Assembly: GCA_005406025.1 (NCBI GenBank)
Contig: BGZK01000910.1
Coordinates: forward strand, 62,001-126,000
Direction: 5' to 3'
DNA from: Eumeta japonica
Lineage: Eukaryota; Arthropoda; Insecta; Lepidoptera; Psychidae
DNA length: 64,000 bases
Shown: piece by piece, positions 12,101-23,800 of the stretch
How the letters are laid out: each line of letters opens with the position of its first letter
How positions within the stretch are numbered: position 1 is the first letter of the stretch
Notes under the pieces: generated by a model
The model's database searches: none
Told to the model about the DNA's origin: nothing
The model's input: only the letters and a program-made list of their open reading frames with translations
Made by a program: the position numbers and the translations under genes

Positions 12101-15060
12101 TGCCACTTAACAGATGACACTATTTAAATAAAATACTGAGATAAATTTTGCCATTAACAGATGACACTATTTAAATAAAATACTGAGATAAATTTTGCCA
12201 TTTAACAGATGACACTAAATAAAATACTGAGATAAATTTTGCGATACAACTGATGGCGCAATTTAAATAAAATACTGAGATAAATTTTGCCACTTAACAG
12301 ATGACACTAAATAAAATACTGAGATAAATTTTGCGATACAACTGATGGCGCAATTTAAATAAAATACTGAGATAAATTTTGCCACTTAACAGATGCCACT
12401 ATTTAAATAAAATACTGAGATAAATTTTGCGATACAACTGATGGCACAATTTAAATAAAATACTGAGATAAATTTTGCGATACAACTGATGGCACAATTT
12501 AAATAAAATACTGAGATAAATTTTGTGATACAACTGATGGCACAATTTAAATAAAATACTGAGATAAATTTTGCCACTTAACAGATGCCACTATTTAAAT
12601 AAAATACTGAGATAAATTTTGCGATACAACTGATGGCACAATTTAAATAAAATACTGAGATAAATTTTGCGATACAACTGATGGCACAATTTAAATAAAA
12701 TACTGAGATAAATTTTGCGATACAACTGATGGCACAATTTAAATAAAATACTGAGATAAATTTTGCCACTCAACAGATGCCACTATTTAAATAAAATACT
12801 GAGATAAATTTTGCCACTTAACAGATGACACTATTTAAATAAAATACTGAGATAAATTTTGCCACTTAACAGATGACACTAAATAAAATACTGAGATAAA
12901 TTTTGCGATACAACTGATGGCGCAATTTAAATAAAATACTGAGATAAATTTTGCCACTTAACAGATGACACTAAATAAAATACTGAGATAAATTTTGCGA
13001 TACAACTGATGGCGCAATTTAAATAAAATACTGAGATAAATTTTGCCACTTAACAGATGCCACTATTTAAATAAAATACTGAGATAAATTTTGCGATACA
13101 ACTGATGGCACAATTTAAATAAAATACTGAGATAAATTTTGCGATACAACTGATGGCACAATTTAAATAAAATACTGAGATAAATTTTGCCACTTAACAG
13201 ATGCCACTATTTAAATAAAATACTGAGATAAATTTTGCGATACAACTGATGGCACAATTTAAATAAAATACTGAGATAAATTTTGCCACTTAACAGATGA
13301 CACTATTTAAATAAAATACTGAGATAAATTTTTCGATACAACTGATGGCACAATTTAAATAAAATACTGAGATAAATTTTGCGATACAACTGATGGCACA
13401 ATTTAAATAAAATACTGAGATAAATTTTGCCACTTAACAGATGCCACTATTTAAATAAAATACTGAGATAAATTTTGCGATACAACTGATGGCACAATTT
13501 AAATAAAATACTGAGATAAATTTTGCCACTTAACAGATGACACTATTTAAATAAAATACTGAGATAAATTTTGCGATACAACTGATGGCACAATTTAAAT
13601 AAAATACTGAGATAAATTTTGCGATACAACTGATGGCACAATTTAAATAAAATACTGAGATAAATTTGCCACTTGACAGATGACACTATTTAAATAAAAT
13701 ACTGAGATAAATTTTGCCATTAACAGATGACACTAAATAAAATACTGAGATAAATTTTGCGATACAAACTGATGGCGCAATTTAAATAAAATACTGAGAT
13801 AAATTTTGCCAACAGATGCCACTATTTAAATAAAATACTGAGATAAATTTTGCGATACAACTGATGGCACAATTTAAATAAAATACTGAGATAAATTTTG
13901 CATACAACTGATGGCACAATTTAAATAAAATACTGAGATAAATTTTGCGATCTCACAGATAGCACTATTTAAATAAAATACTGAGATAAATATTGTGATC
14001 TAACAGATGGCATTATTTATATAAAATAATGATATAAATTTTGCGATTCAAAAGATGGCATTATTTAAATAAAATACTGAGATAAGTTTTGTAATCCAAC
14101 AGATGGCATTATTTATATAAAATAATGATATAAATTTTGCGATTCAACGGATGGCATTATTTAAATAAAATACTGAGATAAGTTTTGTCATCCAACAGAT
14201 GGCATTATTTATATAAAATACTGAGATAAATTTTGCGATACAACTGATGGCACAATTTAAATAAAATACTGAGATAAATTTTGCCACTTAACAGATGCCA
14301 CTATTTAAATAAAATACTGAGATAAATTTTGGGATACAACTGATGGCACAATTTAAATAAAATACTGAGATAAATTTTGCCACTTAACAGATGCCACTAT
14401 TTAAATAAAATACTGAGATAAATTTTGCGATACAACTGATGGCACAATTTAAATAAAATACTGAGATAAATTTTGCCACTTAACAGATGACACTATTTAA
14501 ATAAAATACTGAGATAAATTTTGCGATACAACTGATGGCACAATTTAAATAAAATACTGAGATAAATTTGCCACTTAACAGATGCCACTATTTAAATAAA
14601 ATACTGAGATAAATTTTGCGATACAACTGATGGCACAATTTAAATAAAATACTGAGATAAATTTTGCCACTTAACAGATGTCACTATTTAAATAAAATAT
14701 TGAGATAAATTTTGCGATTCAACTGATGGCACAATTTAAATAAAATACTGAGATAAATTTTGCCACTTAACAGATGACACTATTTAAATAAAATACTGAG
14801 ATAAATTTTGCGATACAACTGATGGCACGATTTAAATAAAATACTGAGATAAATTTTGCCACTTAACAGATGACACTATTTAAATAAAATACAGAGATAA
14901 ATTTTGCGATACAACTGATGGCACAATTTAAATAAAATACTGAGATAAATTTTGCGATACAACTGATGGCACAATTTAAATAAAATACTGAGATAAATTT
15001 TTCGATATAACACATGCCACTATTTAAATAAAATACTGATATTAATTTTGCAATCTAATT
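6171..15060. repeat. 48-bp minisatellite array (about 185 units)
   Basis: Unbroken tandem array. The constant part is TTTAAATAAAATACTGAGAT followed by AAATTTTG. Two monomer types differ in the other 20 bases: type A reads GCGATACAACTGATGGCACAA and type B reads GCCACTTAACAGATG then ACACTA or CCACTA. A 44-bp B variant lacks TTTA (CACTAAATAAAA). Types are mixed in runs that recur along the array. Because 48 is divisible by three, type A runs leave long open frames on the minus strand (16-residue repeat AKFISVFYLNCAISCI), but every type B unit closes that frame, so I read the array as non-coding. Sequence between units is nearly identical except in one old block at 13.93-14.22 kb. Exact copy number may be affected by assembly. 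Confidence 0.97.
13930..14216. repeat. divergent block inside the 48-bp array
   Basis: About six units here differ from the rest: GATCTAACAGATGGCATT in place of the A or B half, ATTTATATAAAATAATGATA in place of the usual constant part, and AGTTTTG for AATTTTG. Homogenised A/B units flank the block on both sides. These look like older monomers that escaped homogenisation. Confidence 0.8.
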
Positions 15061-15153
15061 ATTTTTTATTAGAAATGCACATGAGCAACTTTTCTCGTGG
15101 AAAGTTATCATATTCCCTTAGCAAACTTGAAAGACAAAAATAAACGAGCAACC

Positions 15154-15201
15154 CGCGGTTGCCCAGGTACCTACTATTTAGTAGGTACCTGGGCAACCGC
15201 G
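15154..15201. repeat. 48-bp perfect palindrome, 2-base loop
   Basis: Left arm 15154-15176 (starts CGCGGTTGCCCAGG) is exactly complementary to 15179-15201; the two-base loop is TT. It lies about 95 bp beyond the end of the 48-bp array and is far more GC-rich than its surroundings. The arm contains AGGTACCTAC, a word that recurs at 46.0 kb. Confidence 0.9.
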
Positions 15202-15439
15202 TTTTTAATTTAAAAAAAAATTACCGTATAGTGAAGTGTGAATAATGAACAAACAACACTATTAAGAAAATATCCCTCAAAACGCAGTGGGAAAGTACCA
15301 GCTATCGACAAGAGTACTCAGTGTAGTCGTTTAAAATCGTGTTCTTGATAAAGGTCCTAAAAATATATGCGATAGTTCATCGAATTTGGAATGACGTCTA
15401 GAAAAAGGTATTCGAAGGATTTTACTGCACAATGAAAAT

Positions 15440-15960
15440 TGCTAAAGTTATTAACAATTTAAGATGAAAAAAAAGGTATTTTGTTTTTTGGCAATTACTC
15501 AAAAACTATTAACATTTAATACAGAGATTGATAGGGAGGAGAAAATTTCGTAAAAAAAGTCTTGACTCCCGGAACTCTACCTCTATTATTTTTAATTTAG
15601 AGCCGTTCAATAGAGTCTACCGCATAAAATATTTTTTTTTATAGGATTAAATATGAACATTAAAATTTTAAACATATATGGCGTTATCAGAACATTTCAA
15701 AGAATAAAGTCCCATTGAAATAAAAAATTGTTGATTTTTCAAAAAGTTATACAATTGTTAACTGAGCAATTTTTCGTAGACTTTCATTTTTACAAAAGAC
15801 GGTATAAAAGTTTAAATAATTGGCCTATAAATTTTGGGCTTTTTAGAGCTCTTTTTATATATATATACTTAACAAGACCATGTTATAAAAGTATCTTAAA
15901 TTTGCGTAAAATACGTCTGGATTAGAAGTAAGATACTTCTGGTATTTACTCTAAGAATCA
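15440..15960 (+). repeat. degraded lepidopteran-type interspersed repeat
   Basis: Phrases such as GCAATTACTCAAAAACTATT, TCTTGACTCC, AATAGAGTCTACCGC and AATTTTTCGTAGACTTTCAT occur in an order I recognise from common moth repeats. No open frame of interest. Ends and family name are uncertain because the match is from memory. Confidence 0.4.
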
Positions 15961-16145
15961 CTGGAGAAATTAATACACTGGAGGTGGTAAACAGAGAGAG
16001 AAAGAGAGAAAGTGCGATTGATCGACAATTTTTTTATTAGTTTTAACATTTTAGTAAATATAGAAATTGTTTGATTCAATATAAAATAATTTTTAAAACA
16101 GCGTGTTAGTTACTACTAAAAAATAATGTGCTATAGATTTTAACG

Positions 16146-16192
16146 TTTCTCTCCCTCTCTCTTTCTCTCCTTCTCTCTCTCCCTCTCTTTGT
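16146..16192. repeat. CT-rich low-complexity tract
   Basis: Nearly pure C and T (TCTCTCCCTCTCTC type). A purine counterpart (GAGAGAGAAAGAGAGAAAG) lies at about 15995-16013. Confidence 0.85.
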
Positions 16193-16199
16193 GTATATT

Positions 16200-17266
16200 T
16201 CGAGTAGATTAATAATATAGTATACAGCATGGAGTCTAGTCTGCATGCTACGCAGAGGCCGTGTACGGGCCCGCATACGACGGCAGAGTAGTGGAACCAC
16301 AGTCCGCTACGAACCATCCCGCAAAGAGGAGACGAAGGACAGGGAAACTATATAGAAACGCATTCTATCTCATTCTCTCACAGCGTCAGACTTGTATACA
16401 TTTATAGCTATCTCTTTCTCATTCCACATTTTCGTTTCATAAAATCCAATTCATTTCCCAAAAGAAGTTTCACCTCAATGAAAACTGGTATATTCGTTAT
16501 TACATTTGTATTCCCAATCAATTATTTCGGTTTTATTACTGAGGACGTGTACCCAAATATCTTAGTTGTGTAAGTCATTTCCTTCCACAGCATACTTCAA
16601 CGATGGCGCAGACTTGATACAGTTCCTCCAATTTTTGCTAATAAATTCATTTATTAGTTAGTAAAAATTCATGATGTGTTTCAACGAGATCGTTCCGCGT
16701 TTGTTTTCTGACGTGAACATCAAAATCTAATCAACTTTTTTTATTAAATATACTTTCCGCTCAAGGCTTCATCTGCGTGAATGTGAAGCTTCTCGCGTTT
16801 ACTCCGATTATTGCGTTGCTGTGAGTTTATTTTTTGTTTTTAAATATAAAAATAAAGTAAAGGGAACCTTAAAACCCATCGCTAATTTTTGTTGTAGATA
16901 GCATTCTCCCACGACTGAACGCGTGAGGATATAGAATGAATTCTCACATCGTCCATGTCAACTGTTGGCGCGAGTCATCATGATGCCGATCTCTTTTGAT
17001 CCTCGATTCCTTCAGTTCTGGTTCTGGTCCCGATCTCGATCCTGGTTCCACCTTTCACTTCCACCACCTCGATTCATATCCCATAGTTATTCCATTTTTA
17101 TATAAGTAAATGTTTTTCTATTTTCATGTAGGAATCCTTAATTTTCAAGATAATAAGTACTTAAATATAACTCAATATGCTTCTTTACCCTTCTTTGGTC
17201 GATTTCCGTAACATACACTTCACTGTTTCATTTGTGTAACTTTAGTAGCACTGACAACTCGTAGTA
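16200..17266. other. no gene seen; one degenerate pyrimidine-rich repeat
   Basis: A moderately GC-rich patch at 16225-16330 has no supported exon. At 16985-17070 phrases of the GATCCTCGATTCC and GTCCCGATCTCGATCC type repeat imperfectly. Read on the minus strand these resemble the degenerate TCGGAAT/ACGGGAC repeats at 43.8 and 48.5 kb. Confidence 0.45.
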
Positions 17267-17391
17267 GGGGAGCCCACGATGCTAAATGGGGATTAAAAAA
17301 AATATTGTATAATGTATACCTTTTCATCAAGGGGGGGGAACAGCTATAGATTTTCAAAAATGTAAAAAAAAAAAACTGTTGTATGGACGTA

Positions 17392-17407
17392 CTCGAGCGC
17401 GTCAGAT
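17392..17407 (+). repeat. inner terminal inverted repeat, left copy
   Basis: CTCGAGCGCGTCAGAT; the exact reverse complement is at 18853-18868. Confidence 0.85.
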
Positions 17408-17920
17408 ATTGATAGCATAGATGAACCTAAAAGAAGCTCTCATTCAATAATATGACGATTTGGATGTGACGCAAACTCGCGGCCATTATTAGAATGTGCA
17501 TAAAAAAGTTCGCCATTTTGAAATACTCAATCGCGTCTGATTAAGATATATATGGTTCATCTTAATGTCCTAGACGTGCTGTCTCATAATCAATCAATCT
17601 AACAATTAAAAAATAATGTTTTTTTTAAATCACTGAACTTAATTAATTGAGCTGAGGAAATAGAATGCAAATAAAAAAGTGTATGTTTTTAAAGTAGAAT
17701 GCTAAAGAAAATAATTATAAAAATTAAATATTTTTATGCATTTTATTTATCATCTTTTTATCTGTAGTCATCTTCCTGTTCTGGCTCGATTTCAACCTCA
17801 GATTGCGTATCTGTAACAAGAAATCATTAACATAGCTGAGAATATATTTTTTATGAATAAAGTGATTTTTAATTATTGGAAAAATACCCGATTCTGGAGT
17901 ATCCTCAAAAATATCAGGTG

Positions 17921-18640
17921 TTATGATTCATACGCTTTCTGCAACAGATCATCTGCAAACCAGATCATTTCAAACATTCCGTCGAAAACTTTCCATCCAT
18001 AGGCCGTTGGTAAAAAGATCAATAATTTGTGCATTATGGGCATTACTCCACAAGCAATAAGCATGCAATGAATCTTGTACGTAACACTTGCTGGAGTAAC
18101 TTCGATTGACAGGGTGGTAAGTTGCAAGCACCGTAATTCCGGATACTCAAAGAGAAGGGTGGTGAGTTGTCTTTTACCTTGTACGTCTTATTAAAGATGA
18201 CAATCCTGGCTTGATTGACATCGTCTAACTTTTTCAACCCACACAAGTAACAAGTAAAAGACTATGATGAATCCTGCACATTTTGCTCCTTTGATCCCTA
18301 ATTCAGGAAAGCTTTTTGGAAACTTTCTGAATCCATCAGAAATTGCAAAGGCTTATTTTTCCCTCGTCGGTGCAATGCCGGATTAAAATCGCAACCAGTG
18401 AACGCATACAAAGCTGGAAGCACCTTCGAAATTTTTGTAAAAAGGATACGTCGATGTATCGGCATGCATTGCCAACTCCCAAGATCCATTCAGACTTCTA
18501 CTGTTGCTTGCAGGTGTTCCATAATCGCCAACATGATGACCACTAATCAGTATAAGAAGTTCTAATAGTAATAGTAGAATCTTCTTTTTGTTGGCAAGCA
18601 AGAAATGCTATCTTCGTGATTAGGGCATGACAATTTATCG
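17921..18640 (-). pseudogene. decayed gene with AFTGCD motif inside the inverted-repeat element
   Basis: Minus-strand fragments in three frames carry, in order, LPALYAFTGCDFNPALHRRG, KNKPLQFLMDSESFQKAF, CGLKKLDDVNQARIVIF, a Leu/Pro/Cys block (ACNLPPCQSKLLQQVLRT) and AYGWKVFDGMFEMIWFADDL. The order matches a family of uncharacterised insect proteins that I remember with an H-A-x-T/S-G-C-D motif, an LPPC block and a final GW...WF-G-D-Q-LP segment. Frames change between blocks (near 18300 and 18130), so it is a pseudogene. Its location inside paired inverted repeats suggests it is the element's own gene. The function of the family is not known to me. Domain order is seen; the family match is from memory. 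Confidence 0.6.
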
Positions 18641-18852
18641 AAGAATTTTTGTTACTTCGGCTTATAGAAATCTTCAGATTATATGTTTCTCGTTGTCCTT
18701 GAATTATTTCCTTTAAAATAAAAAACATATCCACGCTTTAGAATGTCGAGATGACTTTTTTTTTTATAAGTTTGTAACCTTTAAGTGACTCGCAAATTGT
18801 CAGATTAGTGGAATATACACTTTTTAACATGCAATCAACTCACCCTACCTTA

Positions 18853-18868
18853 ATCTGACGCGCTCGAG
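18853..18868 (-). repeat. inner terminal inverted repeat, right copy
   Basis: ATCTGACGCGCTCGAG, exact reverse complement of 17392-17407. Confidence 0.85.
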
Positions 18869-19044
18869 AATTTCTGATGATCAATTTTTTTTTTGCAAAT
18901 CTGATCCTTTATCCTTAACGGGTGCCCATATATATGGGGCTCATATTTGGTGGAGGTACTCAGCCGGGTACAAGGTATCCGCCTGTATGTTAATTTGCCG
19001 CGCTTTAGTGAATCCCGAAATCCCCGCTTGGGCTCCCCCATCAT

Positions 19045-20810
19045 TAGCTCCGTTTGTGAACGGTAGACACAATTATGTCAAAGTTGCTAATCAACATATA
19101 AAGTAAAACTTCATGGATGTGCGGTGGTCAAAAGACGAAAATGTCTATAATTGTTTGAATGTGTATCTATATAGAAAAGTAGGCGTTTACGGAGTTGGTC
19201 ACGTGACAATATAGGCCCTTTTGTACATGAGATAAGAATAACGTTCAAAACAATTCGAGATACCATGCTTTTAGGGGTTCAGTGAGACGAATAGCATTTT
19301 TTTTGATAAAACATTCTATTAAGATGTAATTATTGAAGAGGAAAGACGATACATTTATATTAAATAAAAAAAAAACAAATTAAAATATAACAATTTATTA
19401 ACACTAACATTGTTAAAAGATATTTTAATACATTTCAACATATTGTCTATATAATTCCATTTTCTCCGAAATTTTATTTACAAGAATATAATGTACAAAT
19501 TAGCACCTATTGGAGATTTATATACATATAATACAGATCAACCAAAACCAGAAGTTTTGGTGTTATTACAGTCTTCATTAGTTTATGATTGTGACCTAAC
19601 GATGTGTTTGTATAGGAACATCGAATAAGATTCTGGAAAGTCTGGCCAAAACTAACCAGAAAATGCAGTACAAATCTCTGTAAATCTTGTTTCAAAATTG
19701 TATTTCATAAGTTATTATCTACAATTTATATGGAAATAAACAATACAAATACAAAATAGAATAGTAACAATGACTTTCCTTAAATATGGCTTTACTTAAA
19801 TATTGTAGTTACAAGTTCACAAAATAATTTTTGGTAGTGTTTTATGTACATTTTAAACGATATGTGAAGATAATTAACAATTTTATTATAAATTTTAGCT
19901 AAAATAATGATCATTAAAAATAATTTAACAAAGAATCAGTATTCTGCATAAATGAATAAATATTATGGTTTATTACAATGTAAATGGGTTCAACAGTTCT
20001 TTCGAGAAAATAATGCATTACGTTTAATTCCAATTAAGTACAACAAAATGGTAGCTGGTGATTGCCATATTTATAATCCTCGTTTTATGATGATATATGT
20101 TTTATGATCAGGTATGTTTATGATACATATTAAAATCAATATTTAACATATTTAGGTGATACTTATATGAATAAAAATAAATCCAAGAGATGTAGAAATA
20201 GCCAGGGTGCGTTGATGTGTGAATATTTCATATTTAACTATATGAAGATAAAGTTCTTGTTTAACTTACACAGTGGTAACTGCAACAGAGTTCATGAAAG
20301 TTGCGTTTGTCTTTGAGAAAGGCAATCAATTAATTGTTAATCATCATATATTGATGCAAAAAAATGTAGAAACAGTGTGTCGGTATATTGGATATATTTA
20401 CTAAAAACTGATTAGAGGTAAGGCAGGAAAAATAAAAGTGAATACAAAAAGACCTTCATAATAAAATGTGTGTACATCTGTTTGCATATTTTTTATCTGA
20501 TACAATTGAATGTATTTGAAAGGAATTCTCATGGGAACATTTTGTTCAGCTTGGAACAGTATTGAGGCATTATTTTATCGAAATGAGATGACAGAGACAA
20601 AAAATTAAAATTCAAACAGCTTGTAAATAATAACAATCTAATAATTAAGTTCATTATCATTACTTTGGTTAAATTATGTCTTGAGGATAGTCATACAACA
20701 TATTCATTATGATGAATGTAAGGTTGCAAGAGCTATTCTATGAATCAACCATATCTTATATGTTTTCACTATTGAAACGAAGAAAACATTTATAAAGGAG
20801 TATGCTATCA
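19045..20810. other. AT-rich stretch downstream of the oxidoreductase gene
   Basis: No coding exon seen. It follows the TAG of the minus-strand gene at 20811, so part of it is probably its 3' untranslated region. AATAAA signals on the minus strand occur, for example near 19390 and 19970. Confidence 0.45.
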
Positions 20811-20897
20811 CTATGGGAAGCGTATGACGGTGGTGCCGAGCGCCTCATCGCTGCAGGCGTGCGCCAGCGCCGATTCGAAGTCTTGAGGTAGGTACAC
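20811..20897 (-). CDS. Rtn4ip1: RTN4IP1-like exon 12, C-terminus
   Basis: Acceptor CAACAG, 28 codons and TAG at 20813-20811. VYLPQDFESALAHACSDEAL and GTTVIRFP correspond to the human F-x-x-V-PEAF...GKTVI ending. Confidence 0.88.
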   Translation of the reverse strand: MYLPQDFESALAHACSDEALGTTVIRFP

Positions 20898-23800
20898 CTG
20901 TTGATTACGAGTATTAATGGCGAGGGTTGTTGGCGGGACTACAATAGGAAAGCTAATATTTTTTCTTTAACTTAGATGTCTCTAAGTACTATGTTTGTGA
21001 TGTGTTCACATTTTTTAAGAGGGAATAAATCCCAGAACAACACATGTAGATCTGGTATTACATGTATCGATACAATATTAACGGTGTTAATACAATTTTC
21101 ATATTTCTGCAGCAACTAACTTTCATTTTTTATTATATTGTTATGTGGGAAATCAGAGAACATCCGTCAGTGAAATGAGCTTTAGTGAGATTTGAAGGGA
21201 CCTCTCACCCTCACATGATATAAAGCTAAAAAAGAATACAACAAATTTATTTAATTTTAGTATAATTTAGGCTCCATATAAAGTAACAAACATTACTCAT
21301 TATCTAATAAAAAAAAAAATTAATAAGTTTTCTGAATATAGAAAAAGAATACTCTTTTTATAATGTATACAAAAATGCATATTCTCTAAAAGTTGACATT
21401 AGATCTTCTATTATACCTCTCAAATGGGATTTGACAAGATTTACCAGGACTTCTCCCCCATTTTGAGCTCATATAATTAATCGATTTTTTGCTTACTTGC
21501 TTAATAGAAATATAATATTTAATACCAAAAATTGCTTTTTGTTTTATTGGGAAAAATCTCACTATTGTGAGAAATTATATTAGCTTTGTTTGATGTCCCA
21601 TCCATTTCGCTTTGCATATAAGAAACAAGCTCACGTAACTTATTTTTCTTCTGTGCATGTACAAATTACAGCGGCATATAATATTTATCTCCCAAACTTT
21701 TCTTAAAAATATCTATACCTGATCAAGAACAGGTCCCAGCTGTTGTATGTCGACCAGCGTCTTCAGTTCGTGCAGGCCGGGCGTCAGTCGATGCTCCGGT
21801 TCCAGCCAGTCGGTGTGCCTTCCGCAACGGCACATATACTAGCCGTAAAAAAAAGTATGGTAAAAAAATATCATTACATATATGATTATGCATGTAATGA
21901 CAAATAATATTTCATCATTGTACAATTTATGCTAAAAGCATCATATTTTATTAAGAATTGTAATATATTCTTCAACGGTGGTCAACCAGAAGATATATCT
22001 GGAGATATAGTTAATCACACATTTCTCTCATTTATTTTGATGTTTGTTATTTTTGTCTGCATACATATGTATCTTTCACGAGATTAATTGTTCACTGATA
22101 AGTTTTGCACCATATCAGCAACTGCCTTGTGGTTATCCACATCCTAAAAATAATAAAATTCTGTTTTTCACTTTGACTTGAAACCATATCCTTTTTCTGT
22201 TTAAAATTTATGAAAATCAAATTAACAAATGATAAATTCTGAAAGTATTTTCTTGTTAAACAAAGCAATGCTCATAAACAGTTTGTGATCAATTTTTTTT
22301 AAGAAACTACAAAATTCGACATTAATGGTTGCCTATGACACAAAAACCATGTAATCATTACAAATTTCAAGTTTCTTGACCGCATGTGTTATTTTATATA
22401 ATTTCTTTTTTCCGTATAAGTCTTATACTATATTGGGGCATCTTTTGATACCATCACTACCAGTTACGAAAGGGTGACCCCCTTTCATAACTGGTAGTGA
22501 TGGTATCAATTAGGGGATATGCTCTAAACAGGCATTTTGAGCCGATGTGTAACTGACGATCCATTGATATATGTAGATCGCGTCTCACCCTAAGCAATCT
22601 GTATAGCGTAAAGGTGGCAGCGTAGACTATCGCCAACGGGGTAGGTAACCGATCGGATATCAGCGCATGGCCGCGCACGTCCAAGGCCGCGCTCCGGCCT
22701 GCAGTCGCCCTAGAAACATTTATACAGGCTAAGAAAAATGAAAAGGTAAAGGAGGAATGGACAAGATGTACATGATGTGGTCTTCCTCATCACTTGTGTA
22801 CAGAGGTACATGGTACATAACACACAAGTAGCATAACATCAAGATATGCCTCATCTGTGACTATTTCCAGTCATTACGTTGCAGCCGGGTATTAGTTTTC
22901 AGATGCTTCTTATGAAATTGAGTTGTTGTCTTTCTGTCTTGGTCTTACACTAAGTGTCTTCCCCAATTTTAATTTCACAAATGCCATCTAATTTCATGTC
23001 CAAAGAGAATTGTGCCTCGTTGAAGAAAATAGATGAGAAAACACTTTTTAAAGTGAAATAAATTAAAAATGTGTTTTGCTTGTATTTAAAAAATGCAAAA
23101 TGATAAATAAAAAAAAAATTGAGGATACTTAAACAGCAGATATTTTTGCTGCAAAACTGTCCAAGTTCTGATTAAAATTTTACTTCTTCATATCATTTCT
23201 GTGGAATATTATTCTATTATATTCTTTGATTTAATTCGAAAAGTTATTCGTCAATTTGACCATGGTCATGGTTCGAACCTGGTACTATTTAGTTCAAAGT
23301 AATGTCCCTAACCACACGATCACCACCATTCTGATAGTTTAAATCAGATAATCTGATTGGTGTAGAAATATGAAAGAAAATCAAACTAAATAATTAGATT
23401 GTGGCAGTATAAGCTAGTGAGAAGTCGACAACATTTGTTAATATATGACACCTTTTAATGCTAAGAGTAGCTTTTATTGAGCGAGAGAGTTCTACGATCA
23501 ATATTTCGATAGGGCTTACGAATTAATTCATATTCTTTTCCATTAATTTTTATGGCATATGCTGCTAAAATAGCAAATAGTAATAAGGAAAATTTTATTA
23601 GTTCGAAAGTAAAGTAAATAAAGTGTACAGTCTGACACATTGTTGTCATTATTATGATGTTGCAATATCGTATAGTGCATGTCAGCTTAGTTGTCAATTT
23701 GATAAAATTGATAAAATTGATAAAAATGGAACTCTATTGTTTCATCACGTCCGTCCGTCCATCCACTGTCGCAGGCATTTTATTTAAAAACTACAAGGTG

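Larger units (their letters stand above)
17267..19038. mobile_element. inverted-repeat DNA element, superfamily not assigned
   Basis: GGGGAGCCCA at 17267-17276 is matched by its complement at 19029-19038. Further in, CTCGAGCGCGTCAGAT at 17392-17407 is matched perfectly by its complement at 18853-18868. Between them on the minus strand lies a decayed gene (17921-18640). Outer and inner repeats are nested in the same order on both sides, as in a transposon with long imperfect ends. No convincing target duplication was seen. I recognise the right end, with its GGGCACCCGTTAAGGATAAA phrase, as a repeat found widely in insects, but cannot name a superfamily. Size is about 1.77 kb. Confidence 0.65.

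Noticed and set aside
6927..12773. Minus-strand open frames encoding a repeated FISVFYLN protein
   Set aside because: They are by-products of a 48-bp tandem repeat divisible by three; frames end at each type B unit and have no gene context.
6171..15060. Possible CRISPR-like array because of regular spacing
   Set aside because: Adjacent units are near-identical over their whole length with no unique spacers, and the DNA is an insect genome.
16093..16317. Minus-strand open frames over the CT-rich tract
   Set aside because: Low-complexity purine/pyrimidine sequence gives an Arg/Glu repeat; not a gene.
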